Below, piece after piece: positions 52,558 to 62,474 of a stretch of DNA of 64,000 nt. Within the stretch, counting starts at the first letter, position 1. Each line of letters opens with the position of its first letter. The DNA comes from Pararobbsia alpina (GTDB lineage: Bacteria; Pseudomonadota; Gammaproteobacteria; Burkholderiales; Burkholderiaceae). The notes below the pieces were generated by a model. The model made no database searches, had not been told where the DNA came from, and saw only the letters and a list, made by a program, of their open reading frames with translations. Position numbers and translations under genes: made by a program. Location: the NCBI RefSeq assembly GCF_902859895.1, contig NZ_CADIKM010000005.1, positions 1-64,000 of the forward strand, read 5' to 3'.

Positions 52558-52574
52558 GGGGGCCAACGCTCGAT

Positions 52575-53312
52575 TCAGCGCCGTTCCGACTTGACCACCT
52601 CGCGGAACCAGCGCGGATGATGCTTGCGCGCCCAGCCGGGCGTGACGGTGCCACGCACCATCGCGCCGATGGAGCCCTTGACCCAGATCGCCGCATAGAT
52701 ATGGATGATGATTCCCACGATCAGCACAAACGCGGTCGCCGCATGAACCACCGCGGCAAACCGGATCACTTCGATCGGGAAATAGAACGAGAAATAGCGG
52801 CGCCAGATCACGATGCCGCTGAGCAAAAGCAGCAACAGACACACGATCATCGTGAAGAACAACAATTTTTGCCCGGCGTTGTAGCGCCCGACTTCGGGCA
52901 GCCTGTCCTCGCGGTTCACGATCACATCGTCCATCCGTTTGAGCCACTGGATGTCGTCGCGGTCGAGCAGGTTGTGGTGAAAGAAGCGCATCGCGAGCAG
53001 CGCGAACGATACGAACATGACGACGCCGATGAACGGATGGAGGATCCGGTTCCACTGGCCGCCGCCGAACAGCGACGACAGCCAGAACATCGCCGGATGA
53101 AACATCGCGAGACCCGAGAGCGCGAGCAGGATGAACGAAATCGCGGTGATCCAGTGGTTGCTGCGGTCGTTCGGCGTATAGCGGACGATGAGATCGCGTC
53201 CGTCGAGCGATGCATCGCGCACGATCGAATCCTCGACCACGCGGGGGCGGTCGCGATAGCGGCGGTGGCCGGCGCGAGGCGGGGCTTCCGGGTCGTGCAA
53301 GGGGTCAGACAT
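52575..53312 (-). CDS. fdnI: formate dehydrogenase gamma subunit (cytochrome b556, FdnI/FdoI)
   Basis: A 245-residue membrane cytochrome b with four helices. The start is the ATG at 53312, which overlaps the beta-subunit stop by 8 bases; the longer frame is not needed. Heme-ligand histidines lie in F-M-H (H-P-A-M-F and L-H-P-F-I-G-V) and in A-V-V-H-A-A-T-A near residues 180-190. [14 protein letters not shown] near 47-60 is the typical opening of the first helix. It takes electrons from the beta subunit and reduces quinone at the inner membrane. Confidence 0.9.
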   Translation of the reverse strand: MSDPLHDPEAPPRAGHRRYRDRPRVVEDSIVRDASLDGRDLIVRYTPNDRSNHWITAISFILLALSGLAMFHPAMFWLSSLFGGGQWNRILHPFIGVVMFVSFALLAMRFFHHNLLDRDDIQWLKRMDDVIVNREDRLPEVGRYNAGQKLLFFTMIVCLLLLLLSGIVIWRRYFSFYFPIEVIRFAAVVHAATAFVLIVGIIIHIYAAIWVKGSIGAMVRGTVTPGWARKHHPRWFREVVKSERR

Positions 53313-54255
53313 CGTAGCGCTCCTCATCGCGGCGCACACCGCCATTGTCGTCTTCGCGGGCACGGCGCAGGTCGTCCTGCGCGTCGAGCTCGTCGTTGAT
53401 TCCCACTTCGTTGGGCCCGACCCGCGTGTAGTGGAAGAACCCGGCCAAGGCCGCGAACGCGATGCCGGCCAGCGCGAGCGGCTTGGCGATACCTTTCCAG
53501 ATCCATACCATCGGGCTGATGTGCGGATCTTTCGGCAGGCCGCTATACAGCCCCGGCTGGTCCGCGTGATGGAGCACGTACATCACGTGCGTGCCGCCGA
53601 CGCCCGCGGGATCGTAGAGTCCCGCATGCTCGAAGCCGCGGTCCTTGAGATCGACGATGCGTTCCTCGGCGTGCACCTTCATGTCGACCTTGGTGCCGAA
53701 CATGATCGCGCCGGTCGGGCAGGTTTTGACGCATGCGGGTTCCTGGCCGACCGCGACCCGGTCCGAACACAGTGTGCACTTATAGACACGGTGATCCTTC
53801 TTCGACAGCCGCGGCACGTCGAACGGGCAGCCCGCGATGCAGTAGCCGCAGCCGATGCAGTTTTCCTCGTGAAAGTCGACGATGCCATTCGTGTACTGGA
53901 CGATGGCGCCCGGCGACGGACAGGCCTTCAGGCAGCCCGGGTCCTCGCAGTGCATGCAGCCGTCCTTGCGGATCAGCCATTCGAGGTTGCCATTCGAGTT
54001 CTCGTATTCCGCGAAGCGCATCACCGTCCACGAGTGCTCGCTCAAGTCACGCGGATTGTCGTAGATGCCGGTGGTCGTGCCGATGTCGTCGCGCAGGTCA
54101 TTCCACTCCATGCACGCGGTCTGGCAGGCCTTGCAGCCGATGCACTTGGTCACGTCGATGAGCTTCGCGACCGCGCCGGTGGCCGGCTCGCGGATCGACG
54201 TCTCCGGGACGGTCGTGGCCGACATGCGTTTGATATCGAGCGATTGCAATGCCAT
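53305..54255 (-). CDS. fdnH: formate dehydrogenase beta subunit (FdnH/FdoH, 4x 4Fe-4S)
   Basis: A 316-residue iron-sulfur protein with four ferredoxin motifs: C-I-G-C-K-A-C (near 38-44), C-M-H-C-E-D-P-G-C (near 99-107), C-I-G-C-G-Y-C (near 133-139) and C-T-L-C-S-D-R (near 159-165), each followed by a distant cysteine before Pro. A C-terminal membrane anchor helix ([11 protein letters not shown]) lies near 265-280, then a hydrophilic acidic tail longer than in E. coli. It carries electrons from FdnG to FdnI. It is 18 bases after fdnG. Confidence 0.93.
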   Translation of the reverse strand: MALQSLDIKRMSATTVPETSIREPATGAVAKLIDVTKCIGCKACQTACMEWNDLRDDIGTTTGIYDNPRDLSEHSWTVMRFAEYENSNGNLEWLIRKDGCMHCEDPGCLKACPSPGAIVQYTNGIVDFHEENCIGCGYCIAGCPFDVPRLSKKDHRVYKCTLCSDRVAVGQEPACVKTCPTGAIMFGTKVDMKVHAEERIVDLKDRGFEHAGLYDPAGVGGTHVMYVLHHADQPGLYSGLPKDPHISPMVWIWKGIAKPLALAGIAFAALAGFFHYTRVGPNEVGINDELDAQDDLRRAREDDNGGVRRDEERYDV

Positions 54256-54273
54256 ATCGGGCTCCCTTGGGTG

Positions 54274-57200
54274 TCAGGCCTTTTCGACTTTGACCAGAAA
54301 AGACTTGAACTCAGGCGTCTGGGTATTCGCGTCGCCGACTGCGGGCGTCAGGGTATTGACCAGGTAACCGGGCTTGGTCAAACCCTTGAATCCCCAATGC
54401 AGCGGGATGCCGACGGTCTGCACCTTCTTGCCGTCAATCATGAGCGGCTTGATCCGCTTGGTCACGACCGCGACCGCGATGATATGGCCGCGCTTGGACG
54501 AGACCTTGATGCGATCGCCCGCGACGACGCCGACTTCCTTCGCGAGATCCTCGCCGATCTCCACGAATTGCTCCGGCTGGATGATCGCATTGAGCCGCGC
54601 ATGCTTGGTCCAGTAGTGGAAATGCTCGGTGAGCCGGTAGGTCGTCGCGGTGTGTGGATAGTCCGCGGCCTTGCCCAGCGACGCCTTGTCGTCCGGGAAA
54701 ATCCGCGCGGCCGGATTGTTGGTGACTTCGGCATGGTCCGGATGCAGCGGGTTGTAGCCGAGCGGCGTCTCGAACGGCTCATAGTGCTCGGGGAACGGAC
54801 CCTCGGCCATGCCGTCGCGCGCGAAGAAGCGTGCGACGCCCTCGGCGTTCATGATGAACGGACCCATGCCATTCTCGGGCGGTTCGTCGGCCTTGTAGTC
54901 GGGCGTGTCGGAGCCGGTCCAGGCCTTGCCGTTCCAGGCGATCAGCTTGCGGGTCGGATCGAAGGGCTTGCCGCTCGTATCGCACGACGCCCGGTTGTAC
55001 AGGATGCGCCGGTTCGCGGGCCATGCCCAGGCCCAGTTCAGCGTCTGGCCGTTACCGGTCGGGTCATTGTTGTCGCGGCGGCCCATCTGGTTGCCGGCCG
55101 GGGTCCAGGCGCCGCAGAAGATCCAGCAGCCGCTCGCCGTCGAACCATCGTCCTTCAACTGTCCGAAGCCCGATAACTGTTCGCCGGCCTTGACCAGCAC
55201 TTTCGCGGGATCCTTCGGATCGGTCAGCTCGGTGAGCGCCTTGCCGTTGAACTCTCTCGCGAGCTCTTCAGGCGTCGGGCTGTTCGGGTTGGCGTAGGGC
55301 CAACTCAAGTTGACGATCGGGTCGGGGAACTTGCCGCCGTCCTTCTGGTACATCGCACGGATCCGCATGAACAGCTCACCCATGATCGCGAGATCGCTGC
55401 GCGATTCGCCCGGGCCGTCCGCTCCTTGCCAGTGCCACTGAAGGACCCGGCTCGAACTGACGAGCGAACCGAATTCCTCGGCGAAACAGGTGGTCGGCAG
55501 GCGGAATACCTCGGTCTGGATATCGGCGGATTTCACATCGTTGAACTCGCCATAGTTCTTCCAGAACTCAGAGGTCTCAGTCGCAAGCGGGTCCATGATG
55601 ACGAGCCATTTGAGTTTGGACAGCGCCTCGATGTTCTTCTGCTTGTTCGATACCGCGGCGAGCGGGTTGAAGCCCTGCGCGATATAGCCGTTGATCTTGC
55701 CCTTGTGCATCTCCTCCATCGTGTTGAGCAGGTCGTAGAGGCGGTCGTACTTCGGCAGGTAATCGTAGGCCCAGTTGTTGTCGGCGTTGGCGTGCTCGCC
55801 CCACCAGCTCTTCATGAAGCTCACGAAGAAAGCCTTGTAGTTCTTCCAGAAGCTGAGCTGGTTCGGCCGCAGCGGTTGCGGCGCACGCGTCTTGATGTAG
55901 TCGTCGAAGTTCTGTTCCCGGTCGAGCCCGAGCGTCATATAGCCGGGCAGCGCATTCGACAGCAGGCCGAGATCGGTCAACCCCTGGATGTTCGAATGGC
56001 CGCGCAACGCGTTCATGCCGCCGCCCGAGATGCCGATATTGCCGAGCAGCAACTGGACCATCGCGCCGGTGCGCAGCATCTCCGAGCCGACCGAATGCTG
56101 GGTCCAGCCGAGCGCATAGAGGATCGTCGCGGCACGACTCGGCACCGAGCAGCTCGCCAGCATCTCGCAGACGGTCAGGAATTTCTCCTTCGGCGTGCCG
56201 CAGGCTTTCTCGACCATCTCCGGCGTGTAGCGCGAGTAATGCGTCTTCATCAACTGGTAGACGCAGCGCGGATCCTGAAGTGTCGGATCGACTTTGGCGA
56301 AGCCATCCTCGCCGATGTCGTAGTCCCACGACGACTTGTCCACGTACATGTGCTTGTCTTTGTCGTACCCGGAGTACAAGCCATCGTTGAACGCGAAGTC
56401 CTCGCGCACGATAAAACTCATGTCCGTGTAGCTGCGGACATACTCGTGCTGGATCTTGTCCTGGGTCAGCAGGTAGTTGATCACGCCGCCGAGGAACACG
56501 ATGTCGCTGCCGGTCCGGATCGGTGCGTAGAAATCGGCGACCGACGCGGTACGCGTGAAACGCGGATCGACCACGATCAGCCGCGCGCCGCGATGCGCCT
56601 TCGCTTCAGTGACCCACTTGAACCCGCACGGGTGCGCTTCCGCGGCATTGCCGCCCATCACGAGGATCACATCCGCATTGCGGATGTCGACCCAGTGATT
56701 CGTCATCGCACCACGGCCAAACGTCGGGGCAAGACCTGCCACCGTCGGACCGTGTCAGACACGCGCCTGGTTGTCGAATGCCAGCATCCCGAGACTGCGG
56801 ACGGTCTTGTGAGTCAGGTAACCCACTTCATTGCTGCTAGCCGACGCGGCAAGCATGCCCGTCGTGAGCCAGCGGTTGACCGTCTCACCCGCTTCGTTCT
56901 TTTCGATGAAGTTCGCATCGCGGTCCTCTTTCATCTTCTTCGCGATGCGCCCGAGAGCGTCGTTCCAGCTGATGGGCTCCCACTTGTCGGAGCCTGGCGC
57001 GCGGTATTCGGGGTATTCGAGCCGGCTCGGGCTGTGAATGAAGTCGAGCAGGCTCGCGCCCTTCGGGCACAGGGTGCCGCGGTTGACCGGGTGGTCGGGG
57101 TCGCCTTCGATATGGATAATGCTCGACTTGGCGTTCTTGGCGTTGTCGCCGAGGCTGTACATCAGGATGCCGCAGCCGACCGAACAGTAGGGACAGGTGT

Positions 57201-57345
57201 TGCGCGTTTCCGTCGTGCGCGTCAGTTTGTAGGCCCTGACCTCCGCGACCGCAGGTTCCGGCGAGAAGCCCATCAGGGCGAGACTCGAGCCGGCCAAGGT
57301 GGTCGCCGATACTTTCAGGAACTGGCGTCGGGTCATGGTAGACAT
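54274..57345 (-). CDS. fdnG: selenocysteine formate dehydrogenase alpha subunit (FdnG/FdoG)
   Basis: A 1023-residue protein read through an in-frame UGA at 56757-56755. From the ATG at 57345 (GAGG ribosome binding site 9-12 bases upstream) selenocysteine is residue 197, next to His198, as in E. coli FdnG (U196). A twin-arginine signal (T-R-R-Q-F-L-K, 5-11) exports the folded enzyme. The 4Fe-4S site starts C-P-Y-C-S-V-G-C near 51-58 and C-P-K-G near 93. The molybdopterin domains follow. It oxidises periplasmic formate and feeds electrons to FdnH. Conventional gene finders split this into two ORFs. SECIS, tRNA-Sec, SelA and SelB are all present, so read-through is well supported. An upstream ATG at 57369 is possible. 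Confidence 0.95.
56712..56754 (-). promoter_or_regulatory. SECIS element in fdnG mRNA
   Basis: Directly after the UGA, the minus strand can fold: GGCA and TGCC (56740-56728) close a GGTCT apical loop, and an outer CACGG (56754-56750) pairs with CCGTG (56716-56712). The GGUCU loop with its bulge is the feature SelB recognises in bacterial formate dehydrogenase mRNAs. The distance from the UGA matches known cases. Confidence 0.85.
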
Positions 57346-57379
57346 GGTGACGAGCCTCGCTGAATGCATACTTGTAGGA

Positions 57380-57391
57380 ACTCAATTGAGT
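57380..57391. promoter_or_regulatory. palindrome ACTCAATTGAGT at the fdnG promoter
   Basis: A perfect 12-base palindrome 34 bases upstream of the fdnG start. On the minus strand it directly follows and overlaps a TATACT (-10-like) sequence at about 57394-57389. It could be an operator controlling the formate dehydrogenase-selenium operon. The regulator is unknown. Confidence 0.45.
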
Positions 57392-57522
57392 ATAGGCGTA
57401 GTGTGCGGGATTTGCCTATGGGGGCGTATCAAGACCTCGCCCGCGTCGCGAGGCGGAGCTGTCGGGGCAATTCATGACCCGGCTTTGTCAGCCATCTTTT
57501 TCAGCCATCGGGGTAGCGGGCC

Positions 57523-58152
57523 ATGTTGTTTCTGAACGCGTTGCTGATCGGGTTCTGTATCGCCGCGCCCGTGGGGCCGATCGGCATGCTTTGCATCCAG
57601 CGCAGCCTCAGCGGCGGCTTCAGGCCGGGCATCGCGACAGGGCTCGGCGCGGCCTGCGCGGACGCCGTCTATGGCCTGCTGGGCGCGGTCGGCGTCGCGG
57701 GTATCGTCATGCGGTTCCCGGTCTTGACGGACTTCCTTCAGATCGGCGGCGGCGCGTTCCTGGTCTGGCTCGGATGGACGATTTTTCGGAGCCGGGCGCG
57801 GCGGGACGCCCCTGTACCGGTTGTGGCGAGCGGCCGGCGCGCTTTCGCGTCGACCTTTGTGCTGACCTTGTCGAATCCGATGACGATTCTGTCCTTCGTC
57901 GCGATGTTCGCCGCGCTCGGGGCGAGTGTGTCGTCCAGCTCGGCGGGGGCGTGGCTCGCACCCGCGATCATGGTGACCGGGGTTTTTGCCGGGTCCGCCG
58001 CATGGTGGCTCTGCCTGAGCGGGGCGAGCGCCTTGCTGCGCACGCGCATTCCCGCGCACTGGATCGCGGCAATCGCGGTGCTTTCCGCGTTTGGAGTCGG
58101 GCTGATGGGATTCGTGCAAGTGATCGCTGGTTTCAGGCGTCTTTTTGCGTAG
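57523..58152 (+). CDS. LysE family translocator
   Basis: A 209-residue membrane protein with about six helices. The N-terminus (A-L-L-I-G-F-C-I-A-A-P-V-G-P-I-G) holds the A-A-P-V-G-P motif of the LysE/RhtB family, and L-S-N-P-M-T-I-L-S-F near 120-129 is the second conserved element. Family members export amino acids such as lysine, homoserine or threonine. It is divergent from fdnG with a 177-base gap. The substrate cannot be predicted from sequence. Confidence 0.87.
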   Translation: MLFLNALLIGFCIAAPVGPIGMLCIQRSLSGGFRPGIATGLGAACADAVYGLLGAVGVAGIVMRFPVLTDFLQIGGGAFLVWLGWTIFRSRARRDAPVPVVASGRRAFASTFVLTLSNPMTILSFVAMFAALGASVSSSSAGAWLAPAIMVTGVFAGSAAWWLCLSGASALLRTRIPAHWIAAIAVLSAFGVGLMGFVQVIAGFRRLFA

Positions 58153-58253
58153 AGAAGGCCGTTCGCGGATGGCAAGCCACCGAACTCCATGCTGAGTATT
58201 CTTCGTGATCCTTATTTGTACGATTGTTAAATACATATCGATCGAATGGATCG

Positions 58254-58418
58254 ATGAATTGGCCCGTTATGGTCCAGATCGGTGCCAGCTATGACGTGGG
58301 CGGCGACGTCAACGCGACAGCGACCCTCACGTTCAGTGCGCGCTACTACCAGACCCTGACCACCGTCAAGCCCGGTGCCCTGACCGCCGTGACCTCACTG
58401 ACCGTCACGTATCAGTAG
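58254..58418 (+). pseudogene. fimbrial subunit C-terminal remnant
   Basis: About 45 codons read G-A-S-Y-D-V-G-G-D-V-N-A-T-A-T-L-T-F-S and end A-V-T-S-L-T-V-T-Y-Q followed by a stop. The final beta strand with penultimate Tyr is the donor-strand pattern of type 1 pilin subunits. There is no signal peptide, no N-terminal cysteine region, and no chaperone or usher gene nearby, so this is the tail of a deleted gene. Confidence 0.6.
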
Positions 58419-58795
58419 TGCGAACATGAGGGCCGACCGTGTTCACGTGTCGCATGTCCGCGCCACGACTTCCCTAGGGGAAATACCGAGGAAACGGCGG
58501 GGCGTGTCCGGTCGATCGCACCCCGAAACGCGGCACGATTTCCGCCGACGCCCGTCGGGCGGAGCACTCTCTGAAATTCGTGTCCAGAATGTCGTCAACG
58601 AGCAGCCTCGAATCTGATGCGCCGCAAAACATCCCCCGATTGACTTTCTCCATATTCCGCACGATCATCCCATTCGCAAACGTTTGCGGAAATTTTGTCA
58701 TTGCGTACGTCGCGTATTCCGCGCGCGGACGCCACAATATGTGACTGCGGCCAACGGCAAAGCCGGACCGCACTCACTCAAACAGGAGACGCTTC
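58419..58795. promoter_or_regulatory. promoter region of the ribose-type operon
   Basis: No gene is seen. A TTGACT -35-like box lies at 58640-58645, followed by a poor -10 match near 58663. The operator palindrome is at 58675-58688. A CAGGAGAC ribosome binding site precedes the ATG at 58796. Confidence 0.5.
58675..58688. promoter_or_regulatory. LacI/RbsR-type operator
   Basis: CGCAAACGTTTGCG is a perfect 14-base palindrome with the central ACGT-containing core typical of LacI-family operators; E. coli RbsR sites have the same AAACGTTT centre. It lies just upstream of rbsB and a LacI-family regulator is encoded in the operon at 62475, so autoregulation is likely. Confidence 0.75.
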
Positions 58796-59749
58796 ATGAA
58801 CCACCTCATCCGCCGTCGTATTCTGGCCGCCGGCGTCGCGCTGGCCGCCGCCTCGATGCTGCCGCTCGGCGCGCAGGCGCAGGACCATAAGCCCAAGGTC
58901 GCCCTGGTCATGAAGTCGCTGGCCAACGAGTTCTTCCTCACCATGGAAGACGGCGCGAAGGACTATCAGAAACAGCACACCGCCGATTTCGACCTGATCA
59001 CCAACGGGATCAAGAACGAGACCGACACGAGTGCGCAAATCCGCATCGTCGAACAGATGATCGTCTCCAAAGTCGATGCCATCGTGATCGCTCCCGCGGA
59101 CTCGAAGGCAATGGTGCCCGTCATCAAGAAGGCGGTCGACGCGGGCATCATCGTCGTGAACATCGACAACCGGCTCGACCCCGAGGTCGTCCAGTCGAAG
59201 GGCATCAAGGTGCCGTTCGTCGGCCCGGACAACCGCAAGGGCGCGCGCCTGGTCGGCGACTATCTGGCCAAGACGCTGAAGGCGGGCGATGAAGTCGGCA
59301 TCGTCGAGGGCGTCTCGACCACGACCAATGCGCAGCAGCGTTCGGCCGGCTTCAAGGATGCGATGGCCACGGTCAACGCGAAGGTCGTCTCACTGCAATC
59401 GGGCGACTGGGAAATCGACAAGGGCAATGCCGTCGCGTCGGCGATGCTCAACGAATATCCGAACATGAAGGCGCTTCTCTGCGGCAACGACAATATGGCG
59501 ATCGGCGCGGTCTCCGCCGTGCGCGCGGCGGGGCGTGCGGGCAAGGTCGCCGTCGTCGGCTACGACAACATCGCGGCGATCAAGCCGATGCTCGCCGACG
59601 GCCGCGTGCTCGCGACCGCCGACCAGTTCGCCGCGAAGCAGGCCGTTTTTGGTATCGACACGGCGCTCAAGGCGATTCACGATCACAAGAAGCAGAACGA
59701 TCTCTCGGACATCGTCGAGACGCCGGTCGAACTCGTTACCAAGAAGTAA
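58796..59749 (+). CDS. rbsB: ribose-type ABC transporter substrate-binding protein
   Basis: A 317-residue periplasmic binding protein. The signal peptide M-N-H-L-I-R-R-R-I-L-A-A-G-V-A-L ends near G-A-Q-A-Q. Residues typical of the ribose-binding family: S-L-A-N-E-F-F near 41-47 (ligand contact), I-A-P-A-D-S near 98-103, D-N-R-L near 123-126, and C-G-N-D-N-M-A-I-G-A near 221-230. It is the first gene of an rbsBACRK operon. Ribose is the best guess because of the linked ribokinase, although related pentoses or hexoses are possible. Confidence 0.88.
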   Translation: MNHLIRRRILAAGVALAAASMLPLGAQAQDHKPKVALVMKSLANEFFLTMEDGAKDYQKQHTADFDLITNGIKNETDTSAQIRIVEQMIVSKVDAIVIAPADSKAMVPVIKKAVDAGIIVVNIDNRLDPEVVQSKGIKVPFVGPDNRKGARLVGDYLAKTLKAGDEVGIVEGVSTTTNAQQRSAGFKDAMATVNAKVVSLQSGDWEIDKGNAVASAMLNEYPNMKALLCGNDNMAIGAVSAVRAAGRAGKVAVVGYDNIAAIKPMLADGRVLATADQFAAKQAVFGIDTALKAIHDHKKQNDLSDIVETPVELVTKK

Positions 59750-59838
59750 GCTGTATCTAGCAAGCAAATGCGTTTGATCTGACGTGAAACCGGGGCGGCA
59801 TGCCGAAGTCGGCGCTGCTCCGGGCTGAAGGAGACGGC

Positions 59839-61443
59839 ATGAGTGCAGTGGCATCTTCCCGCCTGGCCGGTACGCAAGCGCGCGATACCGGACCACGCGA
59901 ACCGCAGCCCGGCGAGCCGGTGCTCACGGTTGCCGGAGTCGGCAAGACCTATGTCGAACCGGTCCTGTCGGACATCGACCTGACACTGATTTCCGGCGAA
60001 GTGCTCGCACTGACCGGCGAGAATGGCGCGGGCAAGAGCACCTTGTCGAAGATCATCGGCGGCCTTGTTTCGCCGACGCACGGCTCGATGAACTATCAGG
60101 GCGCGCCGTTCGCGCCGGTGAGCCGCAGCGACGCCGAGGCACAAGGTGTGCGCATGGTGATGCAGGAACTCAACCTGCTGCCTACGCTGACGATCGCCGA
60201 GAACCTGTTCCTCAATCAGTTGCCGAGGATCAAAGGTCTCGGCTGGATCTCGCGCGGCAAGCTGCGTGAAGACGCGCGAGCCGCGATGGCGCGTGTGGGT
60301 CTTGATTCGCTCGATCCCGATACGCCGGTGAGCGCATTGGGCATCGGCCACCAGCAGATGGTGGAGATCGCCCGCAACCTGATCGGCGACTGCCGCGTGC
60401 TGATTCTCGATGAGCCGACCGCGATGCTGACGGGTCGTGAGGTCGACCTGCTGTTCGAACAGGTCGAACGGCTCAAGCGCGAGGGCGTCGCGATCATCTA
60501 TATTTCGCACCGGCTCGAAGAGCTCGCGCGGATCGCGAATCGCATTGCCGTGTTGCGCGACGGCAAGCTCGTGAGCGTGGGCGCGATTGCCGACTACGCG
60601 ACCGACCGCCTCGTGACGCTGATGGTCGGGCGCGAAATCGGCGAGAAGATCGATCTCGGCGAGCGTCGCATCGGCGCGCCGGTATTGCGCGTCGACGGGC
60701 TCACGCGCGGCACGGTCGTGCGCGACGTGTCGTTCGAAGTCCGGCGCGGCGAGATCTTCGGGATCAGCGGTCTGATCGGCGCGGGCCGCACCGAGCTGCT
60801 GCGGATGATCTTCGGCGCGGACCCGACCGACAGCGGCACGGTCTCGCTCGGCGAGCCGCCCGTACCCGCGAAGATCAAGTCGCCGTCCGATGCGGTCCGG
60901 CACGGCATCGCGATGATCACCGAAGACCGCAAAGGTGAAGGCCTCCTGCTCACGCAGTCGATCGGTGCCAACCTTGCGCTCGGCAATTTCGACGCCGTGT
61001 CGCGATACGGCGTCGTCGACGGCGAGCGCGAGGCCGCGCTCTCGCATCGCCAGATCGATGCGATGCATATCCGCTCCTCGAGCTGGCAGCAGCCGGTGGG
61101 CGAGCTCTCGGGCGGCAACCAGCAGAAAGTCGTGATTGGCCGCTGGCTCGAACGCGACTGCGAGGTGCTGCTGTTCGACGAGCCGACGCGCGGCATCGAT
61201 GTCGGCGCGAAGTTCGACATCTATGGCCTGCTCGGTGCCCAGGCCCGCAGCGGCAAGGCCCTGGTCGTCGTGTCGAGCGATCTGCGCGAGCTCATGCTGA
61301 TCTGCGACCGGATCGGCGTGATGTCGGCCGGCCGGATGGTCGAGACCTTCGGCCGCGACGAATGGACGCAGGACAGTCTGCTGGCCGCGGCCTTTTCCGG
61401 CTACGCGAAGCGTGAAGAACTACTGACAAGAGAAACATCATGA
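59839..61443 (+). CDS. rbsA: ribose-type ABC transporter ATP-binding protein
   Basis: A 534-residue double-NBD ATPase. NBD1 has Walker A G-E-N-G-A-G-K-S-T near 73-81, a G-H-Q-Q-M-V-E-I-A-R signature region and Walker B V-L-I-L-D-E-P-T. NBD2 has the degenerate loop G-L-I-G-A-G-R-T-E, a complete L-S-G-G-N-Q-Q-K and L-L-F-D-E-P-T-R-G. The ATG at 59839 follows AAGGAGA. The N-terminal 35 residues are a non-conserved linker. The stop overlaps the permease start by 4 bases. Confidence 0.9.
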   Translation: MSAVASSRLAGTQARDTGPREPQPGEPVLTVAGVGKTYVEPVLSDIDLTLISGEVLALTGENGAGKSTLSKIIGGLVSPTHGSMNYQGAPFAPVSRSDAEAQGVRMVMQELNLLPTLTIAENLFLNQLPRIKGLGWISRGKLREDARAAMARVGLDSLDPDTPVSALGIGHQQMVEIARNLIGDCRVLILDEPTAMLTGREVDLLFEQVERLKREGVAIIYISHRLEELARIANRIAVLRDGKLVSVGAIADYATDRLVTLMVGREIGEKIDLGERRIGAPVLRVDGLTRGTVVRDVSFEVRRGEIFGISGLIGAGRTELLRMIFGADPTDSGTVSLGEPPVPAKIKSPSDAVRHGIAMITEDRKGEGLLLTQSIGANLALGNFDAVSRYGVVDGEREAALSHRQIDAMHIRSSSWQQPVGELSGGNQQKVVIGRWLERDCEVLLFDEPTRGIDVGAKFDIYGLLGAQARSGKALVVVSSDLRELMLICDRIGVMSAGRMVETFGRDEWTQDSLLAAAFSGYAKREELLTRETS

Positions 61444-62450
61444 CGACCTCCTCCAACAAGCCGGCCGAAGCGGTGGTTCCTCCGCCGGCGCGTACTGTCA
61501 ACGCCGGTACCCGCATGGGGCTCACGAGCTATCTCGGCCTCGCGGGCGCGCTGCTCGCGATGATCGCGCTGTTCTCGACGCTGAGCTCGCACTTCCTGAC
61601 CTACGACACCTTCATCACGATCGCGAATCAGATTCCCGATCTCGTCGTGATGTCTGTCGGCATGACCTTCGTGCTGATCATCGCGGGCATCGACTTGTCG
61701 GTCGGCTCGGTGCTCGCGCTCGCCGCGTCGGCGGTCAGCGTCGCGTCGCTGCAATGGCACTGGAGTCCGATCCCGGCCGCCCTCGCGGGCCTGCTGATCG
61801 CCGCGCTCGCGGGCAGCCTGACGGGCGCCGTGACGGTCGCCTGGAGGATCCCCTCGTTCATCGTGTCGCTCGGGGTGCTCGAGATGGCCCGCGGCCTGGC
61901 CTATCAGCTGACGAACTCGCGGACCTCGTATATCGGCGATGCCTTCGACTGGCTCGCGAATCCGATCGCAGTGGGGATCTCGCCCGCCTTCATCATCGCC
62001 GTGCTCGTCATGATCGTCGCCCAGCTCGTGCTGACGCGCACCGTATTCGGCCGCTACCTGATCGGCATCGGCACGAACGAGGAAGCGGTGCGTCTCGCGG
62101 GCATCGACCCGCGGCCGTACAAGATCATCGTGTTCGCACTGATGGGTGCACTCGCGGGACTGGCGGCGCTGTTTCAGATCTCGCGGCTCGAGGCCGCCGA
62201 CCCGAATGCGGGCTCGGGCGTCGAACTGCAGGTCATCGCGGCGGTCGTGATCGGCGGCACGAGCCTGATGGGCGGCCGCGGTTCGGTGATCAGCACCTTC
62301 TTCGGCGTGTTGATCATCTCGGTGCTGGCGGCAGGACTTGCGCAGATCGGCGCGAACGAACCGACCAAGCGGATCATTACGGGCGCGGTGATCGTGGTCG
62401 CGGTGGTGCTCGACACCTACCGCAGCCATCGCGCCAAACGCAGCGCCTGA
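61440..62450 (+). CDS. rbsC: ribose-type ABC transporter permease
   Basis: A 336-residue membrane protein with about 8-10 helices. The hallmark I-I-A-G-I-D-L-S-V-G-S-V-L-A is near residues 79-92, and the second conserved loop V-V-I-G-G-T-S-L-M-G-G-R-G near 269-281. A 25-residue cytoplasmic tail at the N-terminus precedes the first helix. Only one permease gene is present, so the channel is a homodimer, unlike the two-permease system at 7.4-9.4 kb. Coupled to rbsA by an ATGA overlap. Confidence 0.9.
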   Translation: MTTSSNKPAEAVVPPPARTVNAGTRMGLTSYLGLAGALLAMIALFSTLSSHFLTYDTFITIANQIPDLVVMSVGMTFVLIIAGIDLSVGSVLALAASAVSVASLQWHWSPIPAALAGLLIAALAGSLTGAVTVAWRIPSFIVSLGVLEMARGLAYQLTNSRTSYIGDAFDWLANPIAVGISPAFIIAVLVMIVAQLVLTRTVFGRYLIGIGTNEEAVRLAGIDPRPYKIIVFALMGALAGLAALFQISRLEAADPNAGSGVELQVIAAVVIGGTSLMGGRGSVISTFFGVLIISVLAAGLAQIGANEPTKRIITGAVIVVAVVLDTYRSHRAKRSA

Positions 62451-62474
62451 ACGGCGCGGCGGAGCAGGGGATTT

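Noticed and set aside
56743-56757. Apparent nonsense mutation splitting fdnG into two ORFs (204 and 822 codons)
   Set aside because: The UGA aligns with Sec196 of E. coli FdnG, is followed by His and a GGUCU-loop hairpin, and selA, selB and selC are adjacent. It is selenocysteine, not a frame break.
58254-58418. Short ORF as a complete small protein
   Set aside because: It matches only the last strands of a pilin, lacks a signal peptide, and has no chaperone-usher genes nearby, so it is treated as a remnant.
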